Of a stretch of DNA of 64,000 nucleotides, positions 1-8,574 are shown piece by piece. The DNA is from Gluconobacter kondonii (GTDB lineage: Bacteria > Pseudomonadota > Alphaproteobacteria > Acetobacterales > Acetobacteraceae), in assembly GCF_002723995.1 (NCBI RefSeq), contig NZ_BEWP01000001.1:62001-126000 (forward strand), written 5' to 3'. Position 1 is the stretch's first letter, and the number at the start of each line of letters is the position of its first letter. Position numbers and translations under genes: made by a program. The notes under the pieces are model-generated. The model searched no databases. It was given only the letters and a program-made list of their open reading frames with translations, and was not told where the DNA came from.

Positions 1-453
1 TTCGAACATGTCGTCCGCGTCATCGACCGTCCGGACAAGGAAACCGCGTTCCGCACACGCGGAGCGGACGAGCGTGAACTGACCCTGCTCGAACTGGCAC
101 ACGACCTGCGCTACGGCCTGCCGGGCATCGAATACCGCACACTCCGGGCTGAAATGGACTTCCGCATGGCCCGCGCCATTGCCATTCCCTTCATTCCTCC
201 CCTCGCAGTCGCACTGGCCATCAGCGCGAGACGACGCAAATCCGTCTGGGGCCTGATTGCCGTCGCGGTCATTCTGATCGGCTTCGACCAGACTTTAATG
301 TTCGGCCACAGCCTCGCCTCCACGGGTCGTCTGCCGATCTGGCTGGCGATCTGGGTGCCGGAAGCCCTGTTCTGCATAGGCTGTCTCGCGGCCCTGCTGC
401 GCCGTTCCCGCGGTTCGTGGCGCCGTCGCCTGCTGAAACGGGCCGCAGCATGA
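1..453 (+). CDS. lptF: LPS export ABC transporter permease LptF (3' part)
   Basis: The window opens inside this gene; 150 C-terminal residues are visible and the reading frame is open from base 1. The visible part ends with hydrophobic segments (residues starting near AIPFIPPLAVALAI, then GLIAVAVILIGF and a last one near IWVPEALFCIGC), the usual C-terminal transmembrane bundle of the YjgP/YjgQ family. LptF and LptG form the inner-membrane permease that extracts lipopolysaccharide and feeds the periplasmic Lpt bridge. The assignment leans on the next gene, a complete LptG whose ATG overlaps the stop of this one (ATGA). Because the N-terminal half is missing, the LptF identity is from gene order and topology rather than from full-length comparison. 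Confidence 0.85.
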   Translation, partial: FEHVVRVIDRPDKETAFRTRGADERELTLLELAHDLRYGLPGIEYRTLRAEMDFRMARAIAIPFIPPLAVALAISARRRKSVWGLIAVAVILIGFDQTLMFGHSLASTGRLPIWLAIWVPEALFCIGCLAALLRRSRGSWRRRLLKRAAA

Positions 454-1559
454 CCGCCTCTACGCCTCCCATGCCGCGTTTCGTGCTCATCAAGGCGCTC
501 AACCGGGCCCTGCTGGGCCGGTTCATGTTGTGCGGTGTCGTGCTCGTCTCTCTGCTGGAAATTCTGGCCCTGATGGAGAAGACGACACCGATCCTGAACC
601 GGCATCTCGGTCTTCGCGGGATTCTGACCTTCGCGTTCCTGCATCTACCTGCACTCAGCATCGACATCCTGCCGCTGGCCTTCATGGTCGGCGCGCTCTT
701 TCTGCTGACGCAGATGACGCTGTCGAGCGAAATCTCCGCCTTACGCGCAGCCGGACTTTCGACACCCGCGCTGTATCGCCTGCTCCTACCCGCCGTTCTG
801 ATTGTCGGCATCGGCGGCACCTGCGCTCAATACTGGCTTGTTCCGCCCTGCGAAAACGCTCTCACCACATGGTGGAACCGAACAGATCCTCTGGCCGGAC
901 AGGACGGACAACCCGAAGACAACATCCTGTGGTTTCGCGCAGGGCCAACACTGGTCCGGATCGGGCAGATCGCCCAGGGAGGATATTTCCTGCGGGATGT
1001 GACGATCTATCACCGTGACTCCACGGGGTTGCTCACCGGAACCGAACACACAAATACGCTAACCTACACACAGGGCCAGTGGCATCCTGATGGTGCGCAG
1101 GATCTTTCCCTTTCCGAAGACAAATCGTTCGTAAATGTCACAACGGGCGATAGCACCTTCATTATCCCCGCCACCCCATCCACCATCATGACACTGTCCC
1201 AGAGCGGTGCTTTCGTCACACCGGGGCAGATCAGTGCCATTCTGCACAAGGGGGCTCCGGCAAGTCTGCCCAGAGCCACCTACCGCATGGCCCTCTTTGG
1301 CGGCATGATTTTACCGTTCGAAATTGCAGTAATGCTTCTATTGACGCTTCCGGTGATCTATATCCCTCCCCGTGCAGGACTTCGAAATCCGCTTCCGGTG
1401 TATGTTCTTGGCGCCGGAATGGGCTTCGTCATCCTGCAGGGAATGATTTCCGCACTTGGAAACGCAGGCACGCTGCCAGCCCCGCTGGCTGTCAGCGTCG
1501 GGCCATTGCTTGGCGCCCTTCTGGGTTTAACCTGGGTCCTGCGGATGGAGGAACGATGA
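450..1559 (+). CDS. lptG: LPS export ABC transporter permease LptG
   Basis: A 369-residue YjgP/YjgQ family membrane protein, the partner of LptF in the LptBFG extractor of lipopolysaccharide. The N-terminus carries the family pattern of one helix (RFMLCGVVLVSLLEILAL) followed by a second with LPALSIDILPLAFMVGALF and the cytoplasmic coupling stretch SSEISALRAAGLS that contacts the LptB ATPase. A periplasmic jellyroll domain fills roughly residues 125-260, and four helices close the protein. I chose the ATG at 450, which overlaps the lptF stop as ATGA, over an in-frame GTG at 417 that would lie deep in lptF. Its own stop overlaps the next start in the same way, so the five genes from lptF to the glycosyltransferase look translationally coupled. 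Confidence 0.92.
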   Translation: MTASTPPMPRFVLIKALNRALLGRFMLCGVVLVSLLEILALMEKTTPILNRHLGLRGILTFAFLHLPALSIDILPLAFMVGALFLLTQMTLSSEISALRAAGLSTPALYRLLLPAVLIVGIGGTCAQYWLVPPCENALTTWWNRTDPLAGQDGQPEDNILWFRAGPTLVRIGQIAQGGYFLRDVTIYHRDSTGLLTGTEHTNTLTYTQGQWHPDGAQDLSLSEDKSFVNVTTGDSTFIIPATPSTIMTLSQSGAFVTPGQISAILHKGAPASLPRATYRMALFGGMILPFEIAVMLLLTLPVIYIPPRAGLRNPLPVYVLGAGMGFVILQGMISALGNAGTLPAPLAVSVGPLLGALLGLTWVLRMEER

Positions 1560-2371
1560 GCACTTTCACTGCACCGTGGCGCAACATGTCCGCCATCCGG
1601 ACTGGCCGCAGCTTTGATCTGGGGAAGATGAACCTCTCCCAGCTCTGGTTCGCCTATCTGACCTATCCGACAATCCTGCTCTATTTCGCCCTGATCGCGG
1701 GCGCTGCCTGGGCGGCCCTGCATTTCTCGACTGCCCTGTGGGTGACACTCATCCCCGTTCCCGTCGTGATCGTGGTCTACCCGCTGGCCTGGTATGCGAT
1801 CCACCGCTTCATCCTTCACGGGCGCTGGCTCTACCGCAACCACTGGACAGCTTCGCTATGGAAGCGCATCCATTTCGACCATCATCAGGACCCGCACCTG
1901 CTGGACGTTCTGTTCGGCTCGCCACTGAACACGGTGCCGACGATGGCTATCATCACGATGCCGATCGGCGGTCTGATCGCGGGCTGGAGTGGGGCGTTCT
2001 GCGCGCTTTCGACCGCGCTGGTCATGACCTGCATCTATGAATTCTTCCACTGCATTCAGCATCTGGCCTACAAGCCGCGCTGGAAATGGGTGGCGAACAT
2101 CAAGCAGCTGCATGTCCTGCATCACTTCCATGACGAAGACGGCAATTACGGCATCACGAACTACGTGCCGGACCGTCTGTTCAGCAGCTTCTACCGTGAA
2201 GCGCGTGACCGGCCCCGCAGCAAGCATGTGTTTAATCTCGGTTACGATCTTGAAGAAGCACACCGCTATCCGTGGGTCATGGACCTGACCGGTTCACCCC
2301 CGAAAGATCGCCCGGACGGGGCCCGTCCGGCAGCATCGCGCAAAACGTCAGACCGTAACCACGCGGCATGA
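1556..2371 (+). CDS. Membrane fatty acid hydroxylase / sterol desaturase family protein
   Basis: This 271-residue integral membrane protein has the complete set of histidine clusters of the non-haem diiron fatty acid hydroxylase superfamily: HRFILH at 83-88, HFDHH at 106-110, HCIQH at 165-169 and HVLHHFH at 186-192. Hydrophobic helices lie at about 38-55, 61-80 and 127-160, which places the diiron site on the cytoplasmic face. Known members hydroxylate or desaturate fatty acyl, ceramide or sterol chains. Acetic acid bacteria are known to carry 2-hydroxy fatty acids in ceramides, so a lipid 2-hydroxylase is my inference; a carotenoid or hopanoid substrate is possible. ATGA overlaps on both sides tie it to lptG and to the nucleotidyltransferase. 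Confidence 0.8.
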   Translation: MSTFTAPWRNMSAIRTGRSFDLGKMNLSQLWFAYLTYPTILLYFALIAGAAWAALHFSTALWVTLIPVPVVIVVYPLAWYAIHRFILHGRWLYRNHWTASLWKRIHFDHHQDPHLLDVLFGSPLNTVPTMAIITMPIGGLIAGWSGAFCALSTALVMTCIYEFFHCIQHLAYKPRWKWVANIKQLHVLHHFHDEDGNYGITNYVPDRLFSSFYREARDRPRSKHVFNLGYDLEEAHRYPWVMDLTGSPPKDRPDGARPAASRKTSDRNHAA

Positions 2372-3123
2372 GTCTTCCGGTTCTGGTGCTCGCGGGTTCG
2401 CGTGACGGCGAGAATGATGTTCTCGCAAAACTCGGGAGGGTTTCTCACAAGGCGCTCCTTCCCGTCGCAGGCCAGCCTATGCTGGCCCGCGTGCTGGACA
2501 CCATTGCCCAGACTCCCGGCCTCGGCCCCGTCACGATCAGCATCGAAAACCCGGATTGCATCCAACACCTCACGGGAGACGCCACGATCCTGCGCTCAGC
2601 TCCTTCTCCCAGCGAAAGCGTTGCCGAAGCGATCGACCGGATTGGCACGCCCTGTCTGGTGACGACAGCCGACCACGCGCTTCTTCGCCCGGAATGGATT
2701 GAAGAATTTCTGGCCAAAGCACAGGGCTGCGATCTGGCAGCAGGCGTGGCGTTACGCGCAACAGTTGAACGCGATGTTCCCGGCACGAAACGCACCTATA
2801 TCCATCTTTCGGATATGAGTTTCTCAGGTTGTAACCTGTTCCTGATCGGCACTCCAAAAGGGCGGAACGTCATCGAATTGTGGAAGCGCCTTCAGCAGAA
2901 CCGCAAACAGCCGCTTCGAATGGCTCTGACTCTTGGCCTCGGCACGTTGCTGCGCGCCGTGACGCGTACACTGGATTCCAGCGCTCTTTACCGCCGTATC
3001 CAGAAGCTCACCGGCGCGAACGTCCGACTGGTGACGCTGTCGGACGGGCGCGCCGCGGTGGATGTGGACAAGCCGTCCGACCTGACGCTGGCTGAACAGA
3101 TTCTGGCGCAGACGACCCCATGA
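2368..3123 (+). CDS. MobA-like nucleotidyltransferase
   Basis: A 251-residue protein with the N-terminal signature of the MobA/GlmU-type nucleotidyltransferase fold: VLVLAGSR near residues 5-12 and the HKALLPVAGQPML segment near 27-39, where the lysine contacts the NTP phosphate. A TTADHALLRPEW stretch near residue 109 supplies the metal-binding aspartate region and VDVDKPSDL closes the domain. Such enzymes join a nucleotide to a sugar phosphate, inositol phosphate, choline phosphate or the molybdopterin cofactor. The operon gives no molybdenum gene, but it does hold a lipid hydroxylase before and a glycosyltransferase after, so activation of a lipid head group is the better guess. The substrate cannot be read from sequence. 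ATGA overlaps at both ends. Confidence 0.75.
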   Translation: MSLPVLVLAGSRDGENDVLAKLGRVSHKALLPVAGQPMLARVLDTIAQTPGLGPVTISIENPDCIQHLTGDATILRSAPSPSESVAEAIDRIGTPCLVTTADHALLRPEWIEEFLAKAQGCDLAAGVALRATVERDVPGTKRTYIHLSDMSFSGCNLFLIGTPKGRNVIELWKRLQQNRKQPLRMALTLGLGTLLRAVTRTLDSSALYRRIQKLTGANVRLVTLSDGRAAVDVDKPSDLTLAEQILAQTTP

Positions 3124-4190
3124 AAATCGCCTACATCATCAATTCGCTCGAATGTGGCGGCGCACAGCTTCCCATTCCGGATATTGTTTCCGTCATGCGC
3201 GCCCGAGGCGGGGATGTGACGGTCTTCGCGCTGGCCCGCAAAGACGGCCTCGCGATTCCGTTGCTCGAAGCCGCAGGCATTCCGGTGCGCGTACGCGAAG
3301 GCACAACGCGCGACCACATCGCAGCCTATCGCTGGCTGCGCAACGAGATGGAAGCGTTCCAGCCCGACCTGATCTGGACGTCACTGAGCCGCGCCACACT
3401 TCTGGGACAACTGGTCGCCCTGCACCGCAAGACTCCAACGGTCCACTGGCAGCATTGCGGACGCCTCAAGAAGGCCAACGCATTCCTCCTCAGGCTCTGC
3501 CGTCCCTACACCACGCTCTGGGTGGCAGACTCCCAGTCGGTCATCACTTTCGCCGCCAAAGAGCTCGGCCTCAGCGACAATTTCGTGGCCTGGCCCATTT
3601 TCCGCGCCGATCCCAATGCGCCCATCGCAACACCGTGGAAAGAAGGCGAAATCGTCCGTGTCGGCTCTCTGGGACGCCTCAATCCGGTCAAGGCCTATGA
3701 CATCCTCTGCGATGCCGTGGCCCTCCTGAAAGACCATCCCGACCTGCCGCCATTTCGTCTTCAGATCGCAGGAGATGGCCCTCTGCATGGCGCGCTTCAG
3801 GCACGCATTACGACTGGAAATCTGCCGATCGACCTTCCGGGCTATACGTCAAAGCCCATGGACTTCCTGAAAACCCTGCATCTTTATGTCCAGTCGTCAC
3901 ACTGGGAGGGCATGTGTGTCGCAGGACATGAAGCCATGACATGCGGTCTCCCTGTTGTCGCAACTCCTGCCGGAGAACTGCCGTCCAGCATCCTCGACGG
4001 CGAGACAGGGCGCATCGTACCATTCGACAACGCCCCTGCCCTCGCAGCCGCTCTGTCGGACTTGATCGGCAGACCCGCCGATCTGGCAGCAATGGGTGAA
4101 CGCTCCCGCAAGCGGGTTCTGGAACGCTTCGGACCAGAAGCCTTCACCCGCAACGGTAACGCCGTACTGGATCGCATTCCGGGCTTCTGA
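3120..4190 (+). CDS. Family 4 glycosyltransferase
   Basis: A 356-residue GT-B glycosyltransferase without signal peptide or clear membrane helices. The N-terminal domain starts with KIAYIINSLECGGAQ, the acceptor-side glycine-rich loop of GT4 enzymes. The C-terminal Rossmann domain has VGSLGRLNPVKAYD, IAGDGPL and the EX7E-like block SHWEGMCVAGHEAMTCGLPV followed by GETGRIVPF. It should transfer a nucleotide-activated hexose to a lipid or glycan acceptor at the cytoplasmic face. It is the last gene of the lptF-lptG operon and its start overlaps the nucleotidyltransferase stop by ATGA, which suggests the nucleotidyltransferase might make its donor or acceptor. It ends 17 bases from the facing gene. 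Confidence 0.85.
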   Translation: MKIAYIINSLECGGAQLPIPDIVSVMRARGGDVTVFALARKDGLAIPLLEAAGIPVRVREGTTRDHIAAYRWLRNEMEAFQPDLIWTSLSRATLLGQLVALHRKTPTVHWQHCGRLKKANAFLLRLCRPYTTLWVADSQSVITFAAKELGLSDNFVAWPIFRADPNAPIATPWKEGEIVRVGSLGRLNPVKAYDILCDAVALLKDHPDLPPFRLQIAGDGPLHGALQARITTGNLPIDLPGYTSKPMDFLKTLHLYVQSSHWEGMCVAGHEAMTCGLPVVATPAGELPSSILDGETGRIVPFDNAPALAAALSDLIGRPADLAAMGERSRKRVLERFGPEAFTRNGNAVLDRIPGF

Positions 4191-4207
4191 ACGCCCGGAT
4201 TACGCCT

Positions 4208-5098
4208 TCAGGCTCCGAAGAGCCGCCGCTTCACATTCAGCAGATCCCGTTTCGGGCCAAGTCCGATTTTCTTGACGTCAATCAGCGTCACCTGCCCGGC
4301 TGCGGAGAGCGTGTGCATTCCGTCCCCAAAACGCCGACGCAGGGACGCTGGAATGGAGATCGTCAGGCCGGGTGTGACTTTCGGCAGTCCACGTTCCAGC
4401 CCCTCAATTTCCAGCAGCCGAATACCGCGCCCATAAGTGCCCTGACAGTCCTGTGTCGGCAGAATGATCTTTCCATCCACAACAACCGGCGTTCCTGCAG
4501 GACGCGCACCTGCACGGTCGTTCAGGAAAAGCCCAAGATTCTTCCATGAGCCCGTCAGCGTATCGGCAACCGAGATATTCAGCAGACTCTGCCGCTCGAC
4601 CTTACTGCCCGCAGGAGTCCAGAACATCCACCAGCGACCGGCATGCTGGAACGGCGTGGCGTCGATCGCGGCTTCGGGGAAATCGAAAGCCTCGACGCGC
4701 GCCCAGCCCCGGGGAAACGATGTCGCACGATAGAGCGAAAGACGCCCCGAGGCGCTCGCTTCGGGCAACAAGTAAACCTCTCCCTCATGCTCGAACACAA
4801 AGGGGTAAGACAGGTGCCAGGGCTCTTCCAGAACGCTCTCGCGAGACAGCAGACGCCCCGTACCGTCATAGATCAGAACCTCGATCGTGCCTTTCGGATG
4901 ACGATAATCGAACGCTTCGGCAAAGACATGCAGCTTTCCGTCTCGCCACAGGCCGAAAGGGTCCGCTAGAAAACGATGATCCCCGATGTCAGGCAGCGTC
5001 GTGATAGGAAAACCGTTCAGACTGGCCGCATCGACGATCTCCGCCAGAGGCGCATGAACGATGGCGCATCGCCAGTGATCTGTCCGCAGAAATGGCAT
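4208..5098 (-). CDS. Beta-propeller protein like the N-terminal domain of glucosamine inositolphosphorylceramide transferase
   Basis: A 296-residue protein with repeated five-bladed propeller motifs: HRFLADPFGLWRDGKLHVFAE near residues 38-58, SYPFVFEHEGEVYLLPE, AAIDATPFQHAGRWWMFW and GTPVVVDGKIILPTQD. The pattern matches the GH43-like propeller annotated as the N-terminal domain of plant GINT1, which glycosylates inositolphosphorylceramide; bacterial copies are usually called hypothetical or formyltransferase-associated. No signal peptide is seen. I start it at the ATG 5098, preceded by GGGAGGAG at good distance; a longer frame to 5203 would run into the next gene. It faces the glycosyltransferase operon and is divergent from mmcB. 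A glycan-binding or lipid-glycosylating role is inference. Confidence 0.6.
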   Translation of the reverse strand: MPFLRTDHWRCAIVHAPLAEIVDAASLNGFPITTLPDIGDHRFLADPFGLWRDGKLHVFAEAFDYRHPKGTIEVLIYDGTGRLLSRESVLEEPWHLSYPFVFEHEGEVYLLPEASASGRLSLYRATSFPRGWARVEAFDFPEAAIDATPFQHAGRWWMFWTPAGSKVERQSLLNISVADTLTGSWKNLGLFLNDRAGARPAGTPVVVDGKIILPTQDCQGTYGRGIRLLEIEGLERGLPKVTPGLTISIPASLRRRFGDGMHTLSAAGQVTLIDVKKIGLGPKRDLLNVKRRLFGA

Positions 5099-5181
5099 GA
5101 GGCACTCCTCCCGCAAAAATACAGCTTCAAAAAATATCTGCCGGGGCAGACGTAGAGCGCAGATCGGGGCAGGATGGAACC

Positions 5182-5721
5182 ATGAGTGAGGCTCTTTCCG
5201 CAATTCCCGCAGACATCGCCTGCGGTCTGCCCGAAACGCAACTGGCCATCCGGCGCGCCGTTCTCGGCCTGTGCCGGACGATGAACTGGGCGGCCATCAA
5301 TGAATTTTCCCTTCCCGCCGCGGGTCGTCGCGCAGACGTGATGGCGCTTCTGCCCGACCATTCCCTGGCCTGTATCGAGATCAAGTCCGGCCTGCGCGAT
5401 TTTCAGACCGATCAGAAATGGCCCGAATACCGTGACTGGTCCGACCGCCTGTTTTTCGCCGTGGATGACGCTTTTCCCGTAGACCTCATTCCGCCGGACG
5501 TGGGTCTGATCGTCGTCAGCGTCAGCGCCGTCCCCCCTGCCCTGCGCGAAGGCGTTCTGGCAGGATGCACAATCATCCGGGAACCGGCCCTCCACAGACT
5601 CGCCCCTGCCCGGAGGCGGACACTGGTGCATCTGTTCGCAACAACCGCCGCCAGCCGACTCATGGGCCTTGAAGACCCCGCCATCACCTCATCCCTCCGC
5701 GCCGCACGCCGCGCTGAATAG
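5182..5721 (+). CDS. mmcB: MmcB family DNA repair protein
   Basis: A 179-residue cytoplasmic protein of the MmcB family, a compact PD-(D/E)XK nuclease-like fold found in alphaproteobacteria. The key block is RRADVMAL followed by LACIEIKSGLRDFQTDQKW, giving the D...EXK active-site pattern near residues 51-72. In Caulobacter the named member is linked to mitomycin C damage tolerance and SOS control. The ATG at 5182 follows an AGGATGG ribosome binding site. I see no clear LexA box upstream, so regulation is unsettled. It runs ahead of the inositol-monophosphatase-family gene with a nine-base gap and may be cotranscribed with it. Confidence 0.85.
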   Translation: MSEALSAIPADIACGLPETQLAIRRAVLGLCRTMNWAAINEFSLPAAGRRADVMALLPDHSLACIEIKSGLRDFQTDQKWPEYRDWSDRLFFAVDDAFPVDLIPPDVGLIVVSVSAVPPALREGVLAGCTIIREPALHRLAPARRRTLVHLFATTAASRLMGLEDPAITSSLRAARRAE

Positions 5722-5730
5722 GACTGTTCC

Positions 5731-6519
5731 ATGACCTTCGATCCGATTGCCGTCCGCCTCGAAGCCGCCCGCAGCGTCGTCCGCGACGCAGCCGAGCTGG
5801 CCCTCTCCCTGCGTCCGGCCCCCGGCGGCCCGAGCGGAACTCTTAAGGGACGTCAGGACTATCTGACCGAAGCGGACGGCGCCGTTGAAGCCCTTGTCAG
5901 CCGCCGCATTCAGGAGCTTTTCCCCGAAGATGGTTTTCAGGGCGAAGAAAACGGTGCCACCCGCCAGGGCCGCTTCCGCTGGGTCGTGGACCCGATCGAC
6001 GGCACATCGAACTATGCCCGTGGTCGGGACCGCTGGTGCGTCTCGCTCGGCCTTCTGGAAGGCGACGAACCTGTTGCGGGCGTGATTGAAGCCCCGGCTC
6101 TGGGTGAAGTCTTCACCGCCAGCAAAGGCAAGGGCGCGTTCCTGAACGGCAAGCCCATCAAGGCCTCTCCCATCACCAATACGCAGGAAGCCATGATTGA
6201 AATGGGCTGGTCCTCCCGCGTCCCAGCCGAAATTTTCGACGAAAAGATTGCCGCAATCATGGCTCTGGGTGCCATGCCACGCTCGGGCGGCTCCGGCGCG
6301 CTGGCTCTGGCGGATGTGGCCTGTGGACGCTCCGACGGCTATCTGGAAATTGTCATCCAGCTCTGGGATGTGGCGGCCGCACTGGCCATTCTCGCGGAGT
6401 CCGGCGCGGCCGTCTCACCCTTCCTCCAGACTGGCGGTCTGACGGGCGGGGCGACAATCCTTGCAGCAGCTCCGGGCGTCGCAAAGGCCCTCTCAGCCGC
6501 GGTCAACGTGGAAATCTGA
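5731..6519 (+). CDS. Inositol monophosphatase family phosphatase
   Basis: A 262-residue metal-dependent phosphatase of the IMPase/FBPase/CysQ superfamily. It shows the full metal set: the EE pair in FQGEENG near residue 71, DPIDGTSNY near 87-95, and the C-terminal WD in IQLWDVAAALAI near 213. The RSGGSGALALADVACGRSDGY region matches the inhibitory-loop and substrate-contact part of the fold. Family members act on myo-inositol phosphates, histidinol phosphate or 3'-phosphoadenosine phosphates, and sequence alone does not separate these. Histidinol phosphatase is a common role for such genes in alphaproteobacteria. An inositol role would fit the nearby GINT-like protein but is only a guess. Confidence 0.85.
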   Translation: MTFDPIAVRLEAARSVVRDAAELALSLRPAPGGPSGTLKGRQDYLTEADGAVEALVSRRIQELFPEDGFQGEENGATRQGRFRWVVDPIDGTSNYARGRDRWCVSLGLLEGDEPVAGVIEAPALGEVFTASKGKGAFLNGKPIKASPITNTQEAMIEMGWSSRVPAEIFDEKIAAIMALGAMPRSGGSGALALADVACGRSDGYLEIVIQLWDVAAALAILAESGAAVSPFLQTGGLTGGATILAAAPGVAKALSAAVNVEI

Positions 6520-6605
6520 CATCTCCTTTCCCGCACTCGTGATTTGGCCGCATTTGGCGCATAGTGCGGGAAACATCCTTTCGATGACTGCAGAAGGTAT
6601 CTTCC

Positions 6606-7472
6606 ATGACCCTGTCCGGTCTCCTGCGTACGACCACGCTCGTCGCTTCGGGCTGCATTGCCCTGTCGGCCTGCTCCGACGCACCCCAGACCACTGCCAG
6701 CCAGCAGCAGCTTATCGTTGATCGCGCCACACTGGCTGTTCAGGATCTCTTTGCGGGGACCACGCCCCAGTCGCGCTCGCAGAAGCTGCTTGCAGAAGCC
6801 AAGGCCGTCATGGTCTGTCCGTCCGTGCTGAACATGTCTTTCGGGATTGGCGGCTCCGGTGGGCGCTGTCTGCTCCTCAGCCGTGATGCACGCGGGTCAT
6901 GGTCCGATCCGGCGTTCTATCGCCTGAGCACGGCTTCGTTGGGATTACAGGTCGGCGTCCAGAGCGCGGAAACCATTCTGTTCATCATGTCCCAGCGCGG
7001 CATTCAGGCCATTCTGGACAGCCAGTTCAAATTTGACGCCTCTGCTTCCGCCTCTTTCGCCAGCATCGGTACGGGTGTCGAAAACAGCACGGCTGGCGCG
7101 CACAATACCGACATTTATGCTGCCCAGAAAAACGAGGGTCTCTATGCCGGCGCCGCTCTGGGTGGCTCGAAACTGACCGTCGATAGCGGTGCAAACCGCG
7201 CCTATTACAACCAGACGGTCGGTCCTGAAGACATCGTCGTGACGATGCGCGTCAACAACCCATCCGCTGATCCGCTGCGCCGCGCCCTGATGTCGGTCGC
7301 CCAGACGCCAGCAGCCGTCACAGTCTCATCGCGCGCAACGCAGGCGGCCACCACAGCCGCACAGGATGTAGTCGGCAACAGTCCTTACCCGACGACCTAC
7401 GATGCGTCGCGCCCCTATTCGGCGCAGGCCACAGGCGTCCAGAGCCAGAGCCTCGCTCCGCTGAAGCACTGA
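6606..7472 (+). CDS. SYLF (Ysc84-like) domain lipoprotein
   Basis: A 288-residue protein with a lipoprotein signal: a hydrophobic stretch ending LSACS, cysteine near residue 22. The body is the SYLF/DUF500 lipid-binding domain, recognisable by AKAVMVCPSVLNMSFGIGGSGGRCLLL, where the usual Ysc84 pattern of a conserved AKAVLVFP start and glycine-rich strand is kept, then ILFIMSQRGIQAIL and the VGPEDIVVT-like end. The last 45 residues are low-complexity, rich in Thr, Ala, Ser and Gln. In eukaryotes SYLF binds phosphoinositides; in bacteria it is an envelope protein of unclear role. It is monocistronic by appearance and faces mltG across a terminator. Confidence 0.8.
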   Translation: MTLSGLLRTTTLVASGCIALSACSDAPQTTASQQQLIVDRATLAVQDLFAGTTPQSRSQKLLAEAKAVMVCPSVLNMSFGIGGSGGRCLLLSRDARGSWSDPAFYRLSTASLGLQVGVQSAETILFIMSQRGIQAILDSQFKFDASASASFASIGTGVENSTAGAHNTDIYAAQKNEGLYAGAALGGSKLTVDSGANRAYYNQTVGPEDIVVTMRVNNPSADPLRRALMSVAQTPAAVTVSSRATQAATTAAQDVVGNSPYPTTYDASRPYSAQATGVQSQSLAPLKH

Positions 7473-7479
7473 AAAACCC

Positions 7480-7506
7480 GTCCCGCTCTCTTCCAAAGAG
7501 CGGGAC
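7480..7506 (-). terminator. Rho-independent terminator of the fabD-mltG operon
   Basis: A perfect 10-base-pair inverted repeat (7480-7489 against 7497-7506, seven-base loop) lies directly after the mltG stop. On the minus strand it is followed by GGGTTTTTC, so it should end the fab-mltG transcript. The plus-strand side has no T tract, but the hairpin may also block read-through from the SYLF gene. Confidence 0.8.
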
Positions 7507-7507
7507 A

Positions 7508-8557
7508 TCAGTTCGGGTTCTGCGACGCCCCGGATAAATGCGCGCGATAGGCACGAATATTTTTATCCTGATCGGCAAGGGTTTCGGCAAAATTATGCCC
7601 GCCCGACCCTGTCGCCACGAAATATAGCATCTTGCCATCAGCCGGATGCGCCGCCGCATCCAGAGAACTCTGCCCCGGTGAGCAGATTGGCCCGGGCGGC
7701 AATCCCGCCTGAAGATAGGTATTGTACGGCCCCGGTGTTTGCAGGTCCTCATGGGTCAGAGGCGCATCAAGCGTCCCGGCTCCGTTGCTGAGCCCGTAAA
7801 TCACGCTGGGGTCCGTCTGCAGCCGCATTCCCAGCTTCAGACGGTTCAGAAACACACGCGCCACCATGGGCCGCTCGGACGGTACTGCCGTCTCACGCTC
7901 GATCAGGGACGCCAGAACCAACAACTCCTGCGGAGACTGGATCAATCCGTCCAAGGCCTCGACATTGCGCCCGTCCCACGCGGCGGCCAGTCTTGTCGAC
8001 ATCATTTTCTGCAATTTTTCGGCCAAAGCCTGACGCGACGTTCCCCAGACATAAGACACTGTCTGCGGAAAAACTGTCCCTTCTGCCAATGTCGGCAGAT
8101 CACCACTCAGGGCTGAGGCTTTGTTCAGAATGGCTGCGATTTTCAGCGCCGTCAGTCCCTCGGGCACCGTCACCTGATGGGAGACAGGCTTGCCGTGACG
8201 CAGGATCTCAAGAACATGCGCGACCGAGACGCGTGCAGGAAACTGGAGTTCCGCCGCATGGATCTGACCGTCGCGATGCGTCAGAAAGGCAGCGATCCGG
8301 AAAAATGTGCCCGAAGCCCACGTTGGCGATAGAATACTATCGTCCTGCAGGGCTTTTGTCACCCGGGCATTGTTGCCGTGCGGAATAACAAAAGTCTTCG
8401 CGTCCTGAAGCGGACCGGGATCGGTGTAATGGCCATATCCCGCAACCAGTCCGGCCACGAGAAGCAACGGCGCTCCGAAGAACGCCAGCTTGCGGCCAGC
8501 CTTTGGAGGAAGAACGAGCTTCCGCGGTTCCTCGCTGTCAGACTGGCCTTCAGACAT
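7508..8557 (-). CDS. mltG: Endolytic murein transglycosylase MltG
   Basis: A 349-residue inner-membrane lytic transglycosylase of the YceG family. One N-terminal transmembrane helix lies at about residues 24-40, followed by the LysM-like part and the catalytic domain with LASLIERETAVPSERP, in which the first glutamate of ERE is the catalytic acid. Next come VARVFLNRLKLGMRLQTDPSVIYG, GPYNTYLQAGLPPGPI and YFVATGSGGHNFA, all diagnostic of the family. MltG cuts nascent glycan strands near the synthesis machinery and sets their length. It is the last gene of the fatty-acid operon, 17 bases after fabF, an arrangement common in alphaproteobacteria. The start ATG follows GAGGAAGG. Confidence 0.95.
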   Translation of the reverse strand: MSEGQSDSEEPRKLVLPPKAGRKLAFFGAPLLLVAGLVAGYGHYTDPGPLQDAKTFVIPHGNNARVTKALQDDSILSPTWASGTFFRIAAFLTHRDGQIHAAELQFPARVSVAHVLEILRHGKPVSHQVTVPEGLTALKIAAILNKASALSGDLPTLAEGTVFPQTVSYVWGTSRQALAEKLQKMMSTRLAAAWDGRNVEALDGLIQSPQELLVLASLIERETAVPSERPMVARVFLNRLKLGMRLQTDPSVIYGLSNGAGTLDAPLTHEDLQTPGPYNTYLQAGLPPGPICSPGQSSLDAAAHPADGKMLYFVATGSGGHNFAETLADQDKNIRAYRAHLSGASQNPN

Positions 8558-8574
8558 GGGAAACGAACCCTTCC

